A stretch of 64,000 nucleotides of DNA from assembly GCF_030506305.1 (NCBI RefSeq), contig NZ_CP119421.1, forward strand, positions 4,728,501-4,792,500. The letters run 5' to 3'. Position 1 is the first letter of the stretch. Every line of letters starts with the position of its first letter. A program made the position numbers and the translations under genes. The notes beneath the pieces were generated by a model, which did no database searches, was not told the DNA's origin, and saw nothing but the letters and a program-made list of their open reading frames with translations. Shown here one piece after another: positions 1-9,373 of the stretch. Source of the DNA: Porifericola rhodea (GTDB lineage: Bacteria > Bacteroidota > Bacteroidia > Cytophagales > Cyclobacteriaceae).

Positions 1-132
1 AATTTCAAGAATATTTATTATTACGTTAATCAAATTTTTAAACAAAAACTGTTGAATGTTATAACACAATCATTAAACAGTAGTTATAGTAAGTGATTTT
101 TATTTCACGCACTTAGTGCTAAATTTTTTTTT

Positions 133-948
133 ATGAACTTACAAATAGAAGGAAAAACTGCTGTTCTTACAGGCGCTGATTCTGGCATTGGTAAAGAAAC
201 AGCTAAAATATTAGCTCAGGAAGGAGCTAAAATAGTACTTTCTGATATTGATGCTGAGGCATTAGATGAAGCAGCAAATGAAATACGTCAGTTTACTAAT
301 AGCGATACAGATGTTCGCACCATCGTAGCTGACCTTACGAAAATAAAAGAGGTAAATCAGTTTGCAGAAAAGGTCAAAACCATAAATGGTGGAGCTCATA
401 TACTTGTGCACGGAGCAGGAGCCAGAGGAGCCGCAGGTGATTTTTTGAAACTTAGTGATGAAGATTGGCAGAAAACTATTGATATAGACCTTATGGGCGC
501 GGTAAGAGTTGCCCGAGCATTTATCCCTCATATGCAGGAAAAAGGATGGGGACGCTTGATTTTTATCTCTTCTGAAAATGCCTTGCAACCTTACGAAGAT
601 GAAAGTCCTTACAATGCCTGTAAAGCTGCCATTGTAAATTTGTCTAAATGTTTGTCACGGGCTTATTCAAAAGATGGGCTACTGATTAATTGCGTATCTC
701 CGGCCTACATAGAAACGCCTATGACAAATGCTATGATGGAACAGTTGGCCGAAGAGAGAGGCACATCCGTAGATGAAGCCGTTGATTGGTTCCTGAAAAA
801 TGAGAGACCACATATAGAAGTACAACGCCGTGGACAACCTATAGAGGTTGCCTCAGTGATTGCTTTCTTATGCTCCGGGCTTTCCAGCTTTGTAAACGGC
901 AGCAATTACCGTGTAGATGGAGGTTCTGTAGAAACAGCATTTGGTTGA
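133..948 (+). CDS. SDR-family NAD(P)-dependent oxidoreductase
   Basis: A 271-residue classical short-chain dehydrogenase/reductase, cytoplasmic. The cofactor-binding glycine motif TGxxxGxG is at residues 13-20 (TGADSGIG). An NAG-like HGAG is near 93-96. The catalytic Ser is near 147 and the YxxxK pair is Y160/K164 (YNACK). The C-terminal VNGSNYRVDGG segment is typical of 3-oxoacyl-ACP reductase (FabG)-like members. The substrate cannot be read from sequence. The ATG at 133 follows an A/T-rich leader, and a hairpin terminator at 970 closes the unit, so it appears monocistronic. Family assignment is firm; the specific reaction is unknown. Confidence 0.9.
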   Translation: MNLQIEGKTAVLTGADSGIGKETAKILAQEGAKIVLSDIDAEALDEAANEIRQFTNSDTDVRTIVADLTKIKEVNQFAEKVKTINGGAHILVHGAGARGAAGDFLKLSDEDWQKTIDIDLMGAVRVARAFIPHMQEKGWGRLIFISSENALQPYEDESPYNACKAAIVNLSKCLSRAYSKDGLLINCVSPAYIETPMTNAMMEQLAEERGTSVDEAVDWFLKNERPHIEVQRRGQPIEVASVIAFLCSGLSSFVNGSNYRVDGGSVETAFG

Positions 949-969
949 TTTGAATTATATATAAGGTAC

Positions 970-1004
970 TGGTCAACTCTTAGAGGGTTGACCAATTTTA
1001 TTTT
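970..1004 (+). terminator. Rho-independent terminator after the SDR gene
   Basis: Arms TGGTCAAC (970-977) and GTTGACCA (987-994) are perfectly complementary with a 9-nt loop. They are followed by a T-rich tract (ATTTTATTTTT). The right arm contains the TTG that would be the most upstream possible start of the next reading frame, which argues that the next gene starts further down at 1021. Confidence 0.8.
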
Positions 1005-1020
1005 TAAACTGGTGCAAAAT

Positions 1021-1764
1021 ATGAGTCAAAAATATTTTATGGAATGGGGTCAAGGGGATAAAAAAATCGTTTTTCTCCACTATTTCGGAGGTGCCGCCGA
1101 TAGTTGGAAATATGTAGCCGAAAAGCTGGCAGACCATTTCCATTGCTTTGCTCTTAACCTGCCCGGGTTTGGAAATACTCCTCCGCTGGAAAAGCCTTCT
1201 GTATTGGCCATGGCGCAATGGATACAAAAGCAATTAGTTTTAATGGATATATACGATTGCTCTGTGGTTGGCCATTCTATGAGTGCAAAAATAGCTTTGC
1301 AACTGGCTGCTCAGCAGGCCGAAATACAAATTGACCGAATCGTACTGGTAGCGCCCTCCCCTCCTACTCATGAGCCTATGCCGCAGGAAGAGAGAAAAAG
1401 AATGCTCCATCACCCCGACGCTGCCGAAGCCAAAAAGACAGCCAGCCAGGCAAGTGTAAAAAAACTGAACAATGAAGTAAAACAACTCGCCATTCAAACT
1501 CAGTTAGAAATTGACCACAACACCTGGAGGTGGTGGTTATTAGACGGAATGAATAATTCCATCGCAGATCAGCTTAACACCATCAAGCAAGATATTACTC
1601 TGATTGTATCTGAAGATGACCCGGTTATTAGCATGGATACGGTTCATAAAGAAATTATACCCTTGTTACCTGAAGCTGAACTTATTAGCACACAAGGAAT
1701 TGGACACCTGATACCTTTAGAAGCTCCGGACTGGCTGGCTGAGCAGTTACGTTCTATACTGTAG
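1021..1764 (+). CDS. alpha/beta hydrolase
   Basis: A protein of about 247 residues with the alpha/beta-hydrolase fold. Features are the oxyanion region FLHYFGG near 18-24, the nucleophile elbow GHSMS with Ser near 86, an acidic residue in the VSEDDP segment, and a C-terminal catalytic His in GIGHLIP. It would hydrolyse an ester, amide or similar bond; the substrate is unknown. No signal peptide is seen, so it should be cytoplasmic. The reading frame is open back to a TTG at 988, but that lies inside the preceding terminator hairpin. The ATG at 1021 (MSQKYFMEWG) is therefore the better start. Confidence 0.85.
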   Translation: MSQKYFMEWGQGDKKIVFLHYFGGAADSWKYVAEKLADHFHCFALNLPGFGNTPPLEKPSVLAMAQWIQKQLVLMDIYDCSVVGHSMSAKIALQLAAQQAEIQIDRIVLVAPSPPTHEPMPQEERKRMLHHPDAAEAKKTASQASVKKLNNEVKQLAIQTQLEIDHNTWRWWLLDGMNNSIADQLNTIKQDITLIVSEDDPVISMDTVHKEIIPLLPEAELISTQGIGHLIPLEAPDWLAEQLRSIL

Positions 1765-1790
1765 CGCTTTAAAATTATGTATTCTGATAA

Positions 1791-1878
1791 GTTTACATCT
1801 AAGTTAAAAGACTTTATTAAAATTTAGTAAATCATCAGCAGGTATAGCTAAACTTAGATTTTTAGCTTTCGTGTAAAC
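1791..1878. repeat. Interrupted inverted repeat upstream of the CAT-like gene
   Basis: ATCTAAGTT (1797-1805) and AACTTAGAT (1851-1859) are perfect 9-nt complements 45 nt apart. Flanking GTTTAC (1791-1796) and GTAAAC (1873-1878) extend the pairing with an internal bulge. It lies in the 144-nt gap before 1909 and could be a folded 5' leader or a terminator for the preceding gene. There is no T-tract, so its role is unclear. Confidence 0.4.
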
Positions 1879-1908
1879 AGTTTTAATACATCCATTAGAA
1901 CAGTTTTC

Positions 1909-2541
1909 ATGAGTAAGCGAATTCTAGATATACAACAGTGGAACCGAAAAGAACATTATGAGTTCTTTTCGCAGTTTGAGGAGCCTTACTTCGGGCTAAA
2001 TTTTAGTATTGATTGCACTATCGCCTATCAAAAAGCAAAGTCAAGACAGATTTCATTTTTTGTGTATTATCTGTATCAATCTCTGAAAGCCTGTAATGAT
2101 GTAGATAATTTTAAGTACCGGATAGAAGATGGCCAAGTCGTTTGCTACGAACAGATACACGCCTCTGCCACTATTGGTCGCCCTGATACCACCTTCGGCT
2201 TTTCTTTTGTGCCATTTTCTGACTCTCTGGAAGAGTTTGCCAGGCATGCTGCGGAAGAGGCTGAGGCTATTCATAATAGTACCGGCCTTCGCCTGAACGA
2301 CCGTACCGGACGAGCAGATGCCATACATTTTTTTTCTATTCCCTGGATAAACTTTACCGGGCTTACACATGCTCGCAATTACAAATATCCAGACAGCGTA
2401 CCTAAAATCAGTTTTGGCAAAATGCACAAAAAAGGTGATAAACTACTGATGAATAGCTCTGTACATGTACACCATGGTCTTATGGATGGCTACCATGTAG
2501 GTTTGTACGTAGATGCCTTTCAGAATTATATGAATGCCTGA
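1909..2541 (+). CDS. Chloramphenicol acetyltransferase-like (CatA family) acyltransferase
   Basis: At 210 residues it has the length of a type A CAT. The family signature HHxxxDG is present near the C-terminus (HHGLMDG), with the catalytic His near residue 189. The N-terminal region (WNRKEHYEFF) matches the usual start of CatA proteins. Known members acetylate chloramphenicol with acetyl-CoA as trimers in the cytoplasm. Many chromosomal Bacteroidota homologues have no proven resistance role and may act on other hydroxyl acceptors. It stands alone, converging on the gene at 2545 with a 3-nt gap. Family is sure; resistance is not shown. Confidence 0.85.
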   Translation: MSKRILDIQQWNRKEHYEFFSQFEEPYFGLNFSIDCTIAYQKAKSRQISFFVYYLYQSLKACNDVDNFKYRIEDGQVVCYEQIHASATIGRPDTTFGFSFVPFSDSLEEFARHAAEEAEAIHNSTGLRLNDRTGRADAIHFFSIPWINFTGLTHARNYKYPDSVPKISFGKMHKKGDKLLMNSSVHVHHGLMDGYHVGLYVDAFQNYMNA

Positions 2542-2544
2542 TAA

Positions 2545-4110
2545 TTAGGCTGCTCTCATACGGTCTTCTTTTATTTTTCTTCGGGCTTTCTCCTGAATAA
2601 CTTCCTGTACAGTGCGTTTTTGTATTTTACTTTCCAGCCAGCTAATAATATCAAAGTAGCTGAATGACCTGCTCTCATATGGGTTATCAATTAAAGTAAG
2701 TAGTTGAGAACGTAGATCTTCAAATCTTTTCACCAGTTCACTATCGGTTGTTTGGCGAGTCAGATTTTTCAAAAATCGTAAGATGTATTTCTGATAGTGG
2801 TTCAGATCATCTTTTGCCAATAAAAAACGATAGGTAGATTTAATGTAATAGTCTATAATATCGGTGTTCCCAAGTTCAAAATGGCTAATCAGGTTAAGAA
2901 TACGGGCAAAGCAGTGGACATCTTCTCTGAGGTCTACATTTTGCTCATTAATTATTTTTTGCAGCCAATAAACCGCCATTTTATGGTTACTATCCCCCAC
3001 ATACATACAGGCAATTTTATAGTAAAAAATAATGGTAGAATGCTTACCCAGTTTATCTACAAACTGATCCAGGTCTCTTTCAATCTTACTCACCAATGAA
3101 ATACCACCACTAAAATCACCAGTAAGAAAGTGTCTGTTAATTTCATGAATAGTGATGTACTTAAAGAGCATAGCTCTTATGTTTTCGTTAAGCTCAATTC
3201 CTGAAATGTTGTATACATCTTTTAGCTTCTGTGTAGAAGCCACAAACTCACTATACTTCATCAGTTTATTCTGGGCAATCATCAGGCTATGTATACCTCT
3301 AATGTACATGATGGTCTTTAGCGTAATCATCTCCGGATTGTGCTCAAAAAGACCTACCCACTTTTTTGCATAAGCATATGCCTTATCAAAATCCTGGATA
3401 AATAGATAATAGGCAACATATACATTGTACAGATTAAGTTTTTCGTTGAACGAAAGCTCCTGCTCTTCAAACCGGGGCATACTGCTATTAATAAACTGTC
3501 TGACCTCTTCCAGATACTCCTCTTTGCGCACAAAGCCTGTTTTGGTATACCAGCTATTAAGCCTTACCAAAATGTTAGAGAATGTATTGATGTTATAGAT
3601 TCTGGTATTTACATCCTTAACTTCATTGATAATGTCATTCACCTTTTTAGGATTTTCATTACCAATACCCTGCGCAACCACCTGCTTTTCCATTTTGAGT
3701 ATTTCCAACATCAGCTCGAGATTATCGTTCTTGTGCGCTAGTTTACGTGCTTTTTTTAGTACCTTATTGCATTGGGTATACAACCCACGATCAAAGAGTA
3801 TTTGAGCGTGATCAATGTATTCGCGTATACTGATATCTTTATTTTTGCGCAGGTGGTAAGATCGCATGGCGTGCAGCAGTTTATGATAAAGATGTCCTTT
3901 GAGATTGGACAACTGCTGGGGATTAAGCTCCGGTGTTTTTTTTAAAATACTGGCTTCATCATAATTATCCTGCCTGTCTATGGCCTGAAACAGCTTTAGA
4001 GTCTTTTGCTCTTCACCATATACCTGCATCTGTACCTTAAAATAGCGCTTTTCAGTAGCCGATAATGACTTTATCAGTTGAAACAAGTCTTCAGATTTCT
4101 GCTTTGACAT
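2545..4110 (-). CDS. Conserved helical (TPR-like) protein of unknown function
   Basis: A 521-residue protein with no signal peptide or membrane segment. It is almost wholly alpha-helical in composition, with repeated helix pairs such as LYTQCNKVLKKARKLAHKNDNLEL and FDKAYAYAKKWVGLFEHNP. These resemble degenerate tetratricopeptide repeats, implying a scaffold role. The N-terminus (SEDLFQLIKSLSATEKRYFK) looks like a conserved domain of Cytophagales proteins, but I do not recognise a named family. The C-terminus is very basic (KRTVQEVIQEKARRKIKEDRMR). It is transcribed divergently from leuA. Function is not assigned. Confidence 0.75.
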   Translation of the reverse strand: MSKQKSEDLFQLIKSLSATEKRYFKVQMQVYGEEQKTLKLFQAIDRQDNYDEASILKKTPELNPQQLSNLKGHLYHKLLHAMRSYHLRKNKDISIREYIDHAQILFDRGLYTQCNKVLKKARKLAHKNDNLELMLEILKMEKQVVAQGIGNENPKKVNDIINEVKDVNTRIYNINTFSNILVRLNSWYTKTGFVRKEEYLEEVRQFINSSMPRFEEQELSFNEKLNLYNVYVAYYLFIQDFDKAYAYAKKWVGLFEHNPEMITLKTIMYIRGIHSLMIAQNKLMKYSEFVASTQKLKDVYNISGIELNENIRAMLFKYITIHEINRHFLTGDFSGGISLVSKIERDLDQFVDKLGKHSTIIFYYKIACMYVGDSNHKMAVYWLQKIINEQNVDLREDVHCFARILNLISHFELGNTDIIDYYIKSTYRFLLAKDDLNHYQKYILRFLKNLTRQTTDSELVKRFEDLRSQLLTLIDNPYESRSFSYFDIISWLESKIQKRTVQEVIQEKARRKIKEDRMRAA

Positions 4111-4273
4111 CGTAATTATTTTTCACCAAAAACATCAATAATATACAATAAAGATATATTTATAAGAATAATAAAGTCATTAGACATTATAAAAAATAAT
4201 TTTTTTGACTTTTTTACCCAAAATCATTGTTCTATTTTTCAGCAATTCTTAACAGTAAACTAATTTTAATTCT

Positions 4274-5434
4274 ATGGCGGACCAAGTCTATATATTTGAT
4301 ACTACCTTAAGAGACGGTGAGCAAGTACCTGGTTGTCAGTTAAATACTGAAGAAAAGGTCATTATTGCCAAAGCACTGGAGCAATTAGGCGTAGATATCA
4401 TAGAAGCCGGGTTTCCTATCTCCAGCCCCGGAGACTTTAAGTCAGTAATTGAAATCTCTAAAGCCGTATCCGAGCCTGTAATTACCGCCCTCTCCCGCGC
4501 GGTAGAGAAAGATATAGACCGTGCTGCTGAAGCGCTCCAATACGCTAAAAGAGGAAGAATACACACCGGAATTGGCACTTCCGATCAGCATATCTATACT
4601 AAACTGCGATCAGACAGAGACAAAGTGATAGAGAGAGCAGTGGCAGCTGTAAAGCATGCTAAAAAATATGTAGAGGATGTTGAGTTTTATGCCGAAGATG
4701 CCGGCCGTACCGATCAAGAGTATCTGGCCAGAGTATTAGAAGCAGTAATTAAAGCAGGGGCTACAGTGCTTAATATACCGGATACTACTGGTTTTTGCCT
4801 ACCCGATATGTATGGTGAAAAAATTAAATATTTGAGAGAAAATGTAGCTGGTATAGATAAGGCTATTCTCTCTACACATTGTCATAACGACTTAGGGCTG
4901 GCAGTAGCAAATTCTATCTCTGCTGTTAGAAGCGGAGCTCGCCAGATAGAATGTACTATTAACGGTATTGGAGAAAGAGCCGGTAACACCTCTCTGGAAG
5001 AAGTGGTAATGGTAATGAAAAAGCACCCTGAGATTAACCTGAATACAAATATTAATACGCGTCAGCTCTACCCTACCAGCCAGTTGGTTTCCAATATGAT
5101 GAATATGCCGGTACAGGCAAATAAGGCAGTAGTTGGTAAAAACGCTTTCGCTCACTCTTCTGGCATCCATCAGGATGGGGTAATTAAAAATCGCGAAAAC
5201 TACGAGATCATAGATCCACTTGAAGTAGGAGTAGATAAATCTTCCATCATACTAACCGCGCGTAGCGGACGTGCCGCACTTAACTACAACCTTAAAAATC
5301 TGGGCATTGAGCTTTCCAAAGATGAACTGGAAGATGCCTACGCAAAATTTTTAGATCTGGCAGATAAACTAAAAATTGTGCAGGACGAAGACCTGCTCAA
5401 GCTCGCCGAGGATCTATCATCTAAATCTGTTTAA
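4274..5434 (+). CDS. leuA: 2-isopropylmalate synthase (short form)
   Basis: Catalyses acetyl-CoA + 2-oxoisovalerate to 2-isopropylmalate, the first committed step of leucine synthesis. The HMGL-like TIM barrel opens with DTTLRDGEQ (residues about 9-17), and the metal-binding HCHNDLGLA is near 200. The second half has GIGERAGN and the HQDG loop (SGIHQDG). At 386 residues it lacks the C-terminal LeuA dimer/regulatory domain of the roughly 510-520-residue enzymes. The leucine feedback site of those enzymes is therefore missing, as in many Bacteroidota short forms. It begins a close-packed leu cluster; leuC follows after 44 nt. Homocitrate or citramalate synthase is possible by family, but leuCDB next door settles it. 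Confidence 0.93.
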   Translation: MADQVYIFDTTLRDGEQVPGCQLNTEEKVIIAKALEQLGVDIIEAGFPISSPGDFKSVIEISKAVSEPVITALSRAVEKDIDRAAEALQYAKRGRIHTGIGTSDQHIYTKLRSDRDKVIERAVAAVKHAKKYVEDVEFYAEDAGRTDQEYLARVLEAVIKAGATVLNIPDTTGFCLPDMYGEKIKYLRENVAGIDKAILSTHCHNDLGLAVANSISAVRSGARQIECTINGIGERAGNTSLEEVVMVMKKHPEINLNTNINTRQLYPTSQLVSNMMNMPVQANKAVVGKNAFAHSSGIHQDGVIKNRENYEIIDPLEVGVDKSSIILTARSGRAALNYNLKNLGIELSKDELEDAYAKFLDLADKLKIVQDEDLLKLAEDLSSKSV

Positions 5435-5478
5435 ACAACAACTTAGTAAAACCATTAATCTGGAATAATAGGAATCGT

Positions 5479-6900
5479 ATGCCAGGCAAAACTTTATTTG
5501 ACAAAATTTGGGATAAACACGTCGTCAGTAGCATAGAAAACGGCCCTGACGTATTATACATAGATCGTCACTTTATTCATGAGGTCACCAGTCCTCAGGC
5601 TTTTGCAGGATTAGATAGAAGAGGAATCAAGGTATTTCGTCCTGAGCAGACTATCGCGACAGCAGACCATAATGTACCTACCAAGGATCAGCACTTGCCC
5701 ATTAAGGAAGCACTCTCTCGCACCCAGGTAAACAAGCTTACAGAAAACTGTGCGGCTCATGGAGTTGAACTTTATGGACTTGGGCATCGCTACCAGGGAA
5801 TTGTGCATGTAATTGGCCCCGAATTAGGTATTACCCAACCCGGGATGACTATGGTGTGCGGAGACAGCCACACCTCTACACATGGCGCTTTTGGTTCTAT
5901 TGCTTTTGGTATTGGTACCAGTGAGGTAGAGCAGGTACTGGCTACGCAGTGTATACTGCAAACCAAACCTAAGAAGATGAAAATTGAGATAAATGGACCT
6001 TTGGCGAAAGGCGTTACCTCAAAGGACATTATTCTCTACATCATCTCCAAAATCTCTGCTAGTGGCGGTACTGGCTATTTTGTAGAATATTGCGGTTCTA
6101 CAATAGAGAGCCTTTCTATGGAAGCCCGTATGACAATCTGTAATATGAGTATTGAAATGGGTGCCCGTGGCGGAATGATTGCTCCTGATGAAACTACTTT
6201 TGATTACGTAAAGGGGAGAGAATTCGCACCTAAAGGTAAAGACTTTGACCGTTTAGTAGAATACTGGAAAACGCTACCTACTGATCCTGATGCTGAATTT
6301 GACCTTGAATATCATTATGATGCTTCAGATATAGAGCCTATGATTACTTATGGCACTAATCCGGGTATGGGTATCAAAATTAGCGGTACTATTCCTTCTC
6401 TGGAAGAGATTGAAAAAGATGAGCAGGTATCTTTCAGTAAATCACTGGAGTATATGGCTGTTTCTCCGCAGGATAAACTATTAGGAAAAGCTGTAAACTA
6501 TGTATTTATCGGTAGCTGTACCAATGCCCGAATAGAAGACCTAAGGATGGTAGCGGCATTAGTAGAAGGTAAACAAAAGGCAGCGAATGTAAATGCAATG
6601 ATAATCCCAGGCTCTAAACAGGTTGAAAAACAAGCTAAAGAAGAAGGTTTGGATAAAATTCTGGAAGCTGCTGGCTTTGAGCTTCGTCAACCTGGCTGCT
6701 CTGCCTGCCTGGGCATGAACGAAGACAAAGTGCCTAAAGGCGAATACTGCGTGTCTACCTCAAACCGTAATTTTGAAGGCAGACAAGGCCCTGGTGCCCG
6801 TACCTTCCTGGCGAGCCCTCTTACTGCAGCAGCAACTGCACTTAATGGATACATCAGTGATGTTCGTGAAATGCTAGAAGAAACTGAACTGGTTTCCTAA
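5479..6900 (+). CDS. leuC: 3-isopropylmalate dehydratase large subunit
   Basis: The 473-residue aconitase-family large subunit, which with LeuD isomerises 2- to 3-isopropylmalate. Seen are IDRHFIHEV near the N-terminus, the substrate-loop [13 protein letters not shown], and the three [4Fe-4S] ligands, one in [12 protein letters not shown] and two in [12 protein letters not shown]. Length and motifs are complete. Its TAA stop overlaps the ATG of the next gene by one base (TAATG at 6898-6902), so the methyltransferase is translationally coupled to it. The large and small subunits are usually adjacent; here they are separated by that gene. Confidence 0.96.
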   Translation: MPGKTLFDKIWDKHVVSSIENGPDVLYIDRHFIHEVTSPQAFAGLDRRGIKVFRPEQTIATADHNVPTKDQHLPIKEALSRTQVNKLTENCAAHGVELYGLGHRYQGIVHVIGPELGITQPGMTMVCGDSHTSTHGAFGSIAFGIGTSEVEQVLATQCILQTKPKKMKIEINGPLAKGVTSKDIILYIISKISASGGTGYFVEYCGSTIESLSMEARMTICNMSIEMGARGGMIAPDETTFDYVKGREFAPKGKDFDRLVEYWKTLPTDPDAEFDLEYHYDASDIEPMITYGTNPGMGIKISGTIPSLEEIEKDEQVSFSKSLEYMAVSPQDKLLGKAVNYVFIGSCTNARIEDLRMVAALVEGKQKAANVNAMIIPGSKQVEKQAKEEGLDKILEAAGFELRQPGCSACLGMNEDKVPKGEYCVSTSNRNFEGRQGPGARTFLASPLTAAATALNGYISDVREMLEETELVS

Positions 6901-7478
6901 TGAACGATACCCTTATTCCTGACATACCTTCTGCCTATACAGATATAGAAGCAAAAACCAAAGCAATAGGCTTTTCTATGTCTTCAGACTTGCAGCTAGG
7001 CTCAATACTTAAGACTCTGGTAGCATCCAAACCCCAGGGCTTGTTTCTGGAGTTGGGTACAGGCACCGGTTTATCATTAGCCTGGATTGTAGAAGGAATG
7101 GACTCAAAAGCTCGTGTGATTTCGGTAGACAATGATGCTGAACTGATCAAAGTAGCACAAGACGCATTTTGCGACGATGAAAGAGTACAACTTATTTGTC
7201 AGGATGGGACTCAATGGATAAAAGAATATCAGGGCGAGGCATTTGACCTTATTTTTGCCGACACCTGGCCCGGTAAATACAGTGAACTTGATGAGACGCT
7301 CAACCTGCTTAAAAGCGGAGGGCTTTATATTATTGATGATATGCTAGAGCAAACTAACTGGCCTGCCGGACATACAGAAAAAGCAGCAGCTTTAATTAAG
7401 GATCTGGAGCAAAGGCCACATTTGCATATCACAAAGATGAACTGGTCTAGCGGCCTCATTATAGCTACCAAAGTATAA
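6900..7478 (+). CDS. SAM-dependent O-methyltransferase-like protein inside the leu operon
   Basis: A 192-residue class I methyltransferase. Motif [16 protein letters not shown] is near residues 46-60, an acidic end of strand 2 ([10 protein letters not shown]) would bind the SAM ribose, and [12 protein letters not shown] matches motif IV. The fold resembles the catechol-O-methyltransferase/CmoA-like group, with GGLYIIDDM as the post-catalytic strand. The start overlaps the leuC stop by one base and leuD begins 33 nt after its end, so it is cotranscribed with leucine genes. The substrate is unknown. It might modify a leucine-pathway acid or simply be carried in the operon. Confidence 0.82.
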   Translation: MNDTLIPDIPSAYTDIEAKTKAIGFSMSSDLQLGSILKTLVASKPQGLFLELGTGTGLSLAWIVEGMDSKARVISVDNDAELIKVAQDAFCDDERVQLICQDGTQWIKEYQGEAFDLIFADTWPGKYSELDETLNLLKSGGLYIIDDMLEQTNWPAGHTEKAAALIKDLEQRPHLHITKMNWSSGLIIATKV

Positions 7479-7510
7479 TTTCAAAAAATTCCAGTAAGCA
7501 ATCATTTACA

Positions 7511-8101
7511 ATGGATAAATTTTCAACACTGACTTCTACAATAGTACCTATCCCGACACGGAATATAGATACTGACCAGATTATACCTGCAAGATTTCTT
7601 AAGGCGACAACGCGCGAAGGCTTCGGAGATAATCTGTTCAGAGACTGGCGTTACAATGAAAACAATGAGCCAAAAGCTGACTTTGTTCTCAATCAGGAAA
7701 ATGTTTCAGGAAAAATTCTGGTAGCCGGAAAAAACTTTGGCTGTGGTTCAAGCCGTGAGCATGCCGCTTGGGCTATCTACGACTATGGATTTAAAGTAGT
7801 AGTGTCTAGCTTTTTTGCCGATATATTTAAAAATAATGCGCTAAACAACGGACTTCTACCCGTACAGGTGACTGACACCTTCTTACAAAGTATTTTTAAG
7901 CAATACGAAGAAAATCCTAAGCTGGAGCTTACTGTCAACCTGGAGGAGCAAACCATATCTATTAAAGGTACTGATCAACAGGAGCAGTTTGATATCAATG
8001 CCTATAAAAAATACTGCTTATCGCAAGGCTACGACGATATAGACTATTTACTAAGCCAACAAGACAAAATTAAAGCTTACGAGCAGGAAAAAACTTACTA
8101 A
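7511..8101 (+). CDS. leuD: 3-isopropylmalate dehydratase small subunit
   Basis: The 196-residue swivel-domain subunit of isopropylmalate isomerase. It carries [14 protein letters not shown] near the N-terminus and the conserved [17 protein letters not shown] loop near residues 76-92, which closes on the LeuC active site. Length is normal. It is separated from leuC by the methyltransferase gene and followed 21 nt later by leuB. Confidence 0.95.
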   Translation: MDKFSTLTSTIVPIPTRNIDTDQIIPARFLKATTREGFGDNLFRDWRYNENNEPKADFVLNQENVSGKILVAGKNFGCGSSREHAAWAIYDYGFKVVVSSFFADIFKNNALNNGLLPVQVTDTFLQSIFKQYEENPKLELTVNLEEQTISIKGTDQQEQFDINAYKKYCLSQGYDDIDYLLSQQDKIKAYEQEKTY

Positions 8102-8122
8102 CCACTCATTATCTAATTCAAA

Positions 8123-9205
8123 ATGCAGAAGAAAATAACAGTTTTAGCAGGTGACGGTATAGGACCCGAAGTAACAAAACAAGCGCTTAAAGTATTAAGA
8201 GCGGTAGCCAAAGCCTATGACCATGAGTTTTCATTTCAGGAAGGACTGGTTGGTGCCGCCGCTATAGATGCTACAGGTAACCCATTCCCTGAAGAAACTG
8301 AAAAACTTTGCCTGGATGCTGATGCGGTTTTGTTTGGTGCTATTGGTCACCCCAAATACGACAACGACCCTAATGCTAAAGTAAGACCGGAACAAGGCCT
8401 ACTGGCAATGAGAAAAAAATTAGGCCTTTTCTCTAATGTACGTCCGGTAAAAAGCTACGAAGCTATCAGCCACATTTCTCCACTTAAAGAAAGAGTGGTT
8501 AAAGATGTAGACTTTGTTGTATTCAGAGAGCTTACCGGCGGTATTTATTTTGGGGAACCAAGAGGAAGAAATGAAAAAGGCGATACCGCTTTTGACACAT
8601 GTATTTACTCTAAAAGCGAAATACAACGAATTGCCATTCAGGCTTTTGAAGCTGCTAAAAAACGAAGAAAGCATGTTACACTTGTAGATAAAGCAAACGT
8701 AATGGCTACCTCCCGCCTGTGGCGCGAAACAGTAAGTGAGTGCGGCAAAAACTATCCGGAAATCAAACTGGACTATATGTTTATAGACAATGCTGCCATG
8801 AAGCTGATTCAAAATCCCGGCTTCTTTGATGTTGTCTTGACTGAAAATATGTTTGGAGATATCCTTACCGATGCTGCATCGGTAATTACCGGTTCATTGG
8901 GTATGCTTCCTTCAGCATCTTTAGGTGAAAAAGTTCAGTTGTTTGAACCTATACATGGTTCATACCCCGAGGTAGCTGGTCTTTCTAAAGCCAATCCACT
9001 AGGCGCCATACTTTCAGCGGCTATGCTTATCAACTACGCTTTTGGTATGACAGAAGAAAGCAATGCCATTAAAAATGCTGTAGACCAGTCTCTAAAAGAA
9101 GGTTATGTTACTGAGGATATTAACCATGAGCAGTTTCATACGACCGAAGAGGTAGGCGATAAAATTGCTACGCTTGTGTATGCTTCTAAAAAACAGCATG
9201 CATAA
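8123..9205 (+). CDS. leuB: 3-isopropylmalate dehydrogenase
   Basis: A 360-residue NAD-dependent beta-decarboxylating dehydrogenase that oxidises 3-isopropylmalate to 2-oxoisocaproate. Seen are GDGIGPEV at residues 9-16, RELTGGIYFGEPRG with its substrate-binding arginines, VDKANVM with the catalytic Lys, NMFGDILTD with metal-binding aspartates, and the NAD-site loop FEPIHGSYPEVAG. The long EPRGRN loop and leu context separate it from isocitrate dehydrogenase. It is the last gene before the ilv leader region. Confidence 0.95.
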   Translation: MQKKITVLAGDGIGPEVTKQALKVLRAVAKAYDHEFSFQEGLVGAAAIDATGNPFPEETEKLCLDADAVLFGAIGHPKYDNDPNAKVRPEQGLLAMRKKLGLFSNVRPVKSYEAISHISPLKERVVKDVDFVVFRELTGGIYFGEPRGRNEKGDTAFDTCIYSKSEIQRIAIQAFEAAKKRRKHVTLVDKANVMATSRLWRETVSECGKNYPEIKLDYMFIDNAAMKLIQNPGFFDVVLTENMFGDILTDAASVITGSLGMLPSASLGEKVQLFEPIHGSYPEVAGLSKANPLGAILSAAMLINYAFGMTEESNAIKNAVDQSLKEGYVTEDINHEQFHTTEEVGDKIATLVYASKKQHA

Positions 9206-9245
9206 TTATTAATTTGATATTAAATGATAAAAATCACTCAACAAG

Positions 9246-9277
9246 TTTGTAACAATTAGTAAGATTTTTTATGTTTA
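9246..9277 (+). promoter_or_regulatory. Bacteroidota-type promoter of the ilv operon
   Basis: The -33 box TTTG is at 9246-9249. After a 20-nt spacer comes the -7 box TATGTTTA (9270-9277), seven of eight matches to TAnnTTTG. The inferred start is near 9282-9285, about 20 nt before the leader-peptide ATG. The geometry matches the sdh promoter seen elsewhere in the window. It gives ilvDBNCA a transcript independent of leu, on which the attenuator can act. Confidence 0.65.
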
Positions 9278-9304
9278 CTCTTATAACAGACAGCGAATTT
9301 TATC

Positions 9305-9373
9305 ATGAATCTATTGAGTTCTATTCTTTCTATCGTCCTTATTATTGTGGTGGTCACTCAAGCGAAGGGGTGA
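9305..9373 (+). CDS. ilv leader peptide, 22 residues, rich in Leu/Ile/Val
   Basis: A small reading frame coding for MNLLSSILSIVLIIVVVTQAKG and stop. Twelve of residues 3-17 are Leu, Ile or Val, including an unbroken run of seven (VLIIVVV). It sits between a promoter at 9246 and a terminator hairpin at 9398, just ahead of ilvD. This is the hallmark of a ribosome-stalling leader that senses charged branched-chain tRNAs. Its stop codon (9371-9373) lies inside the antiterminator strand at 9368-9376, so a ribosome finishing the peptide would cover that strand. The known analogues are the enterobacterial ilv and leu leaders. The peptide itself is inferred, not demonstrated. Confidence 0.85.
   Translation: MNLLSSILSIVLIIVVVTQAKG

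Noticed and set aside
988-1020. Extension of the alpha/beta hydrolase to an upstream TTG
   Set aside because: The extension lies inside the terminator hairpin of the previous gene and adds residues not typical of the fold.
2545-4110. Transposase or recombinase in the 521-residue helical protein
   Set aside because: No DDE or tyrosine-recombinase residues, no flanking inverted or direct repeats; composition is TPR-like.
4201-4240. Standard promoter before leuA
   Set aside because: TTTTTTG and TATTTTTC are present but 25 nt apart, outside the 20-nt spacing seen for sdh and ilv; not strong enough to list.
6900-7478. Frameshift or misassembly separating leuC from leuD
   Set aside because: The inserted frame is a complete methyltransferase with all core motifs, so it is a real gene.
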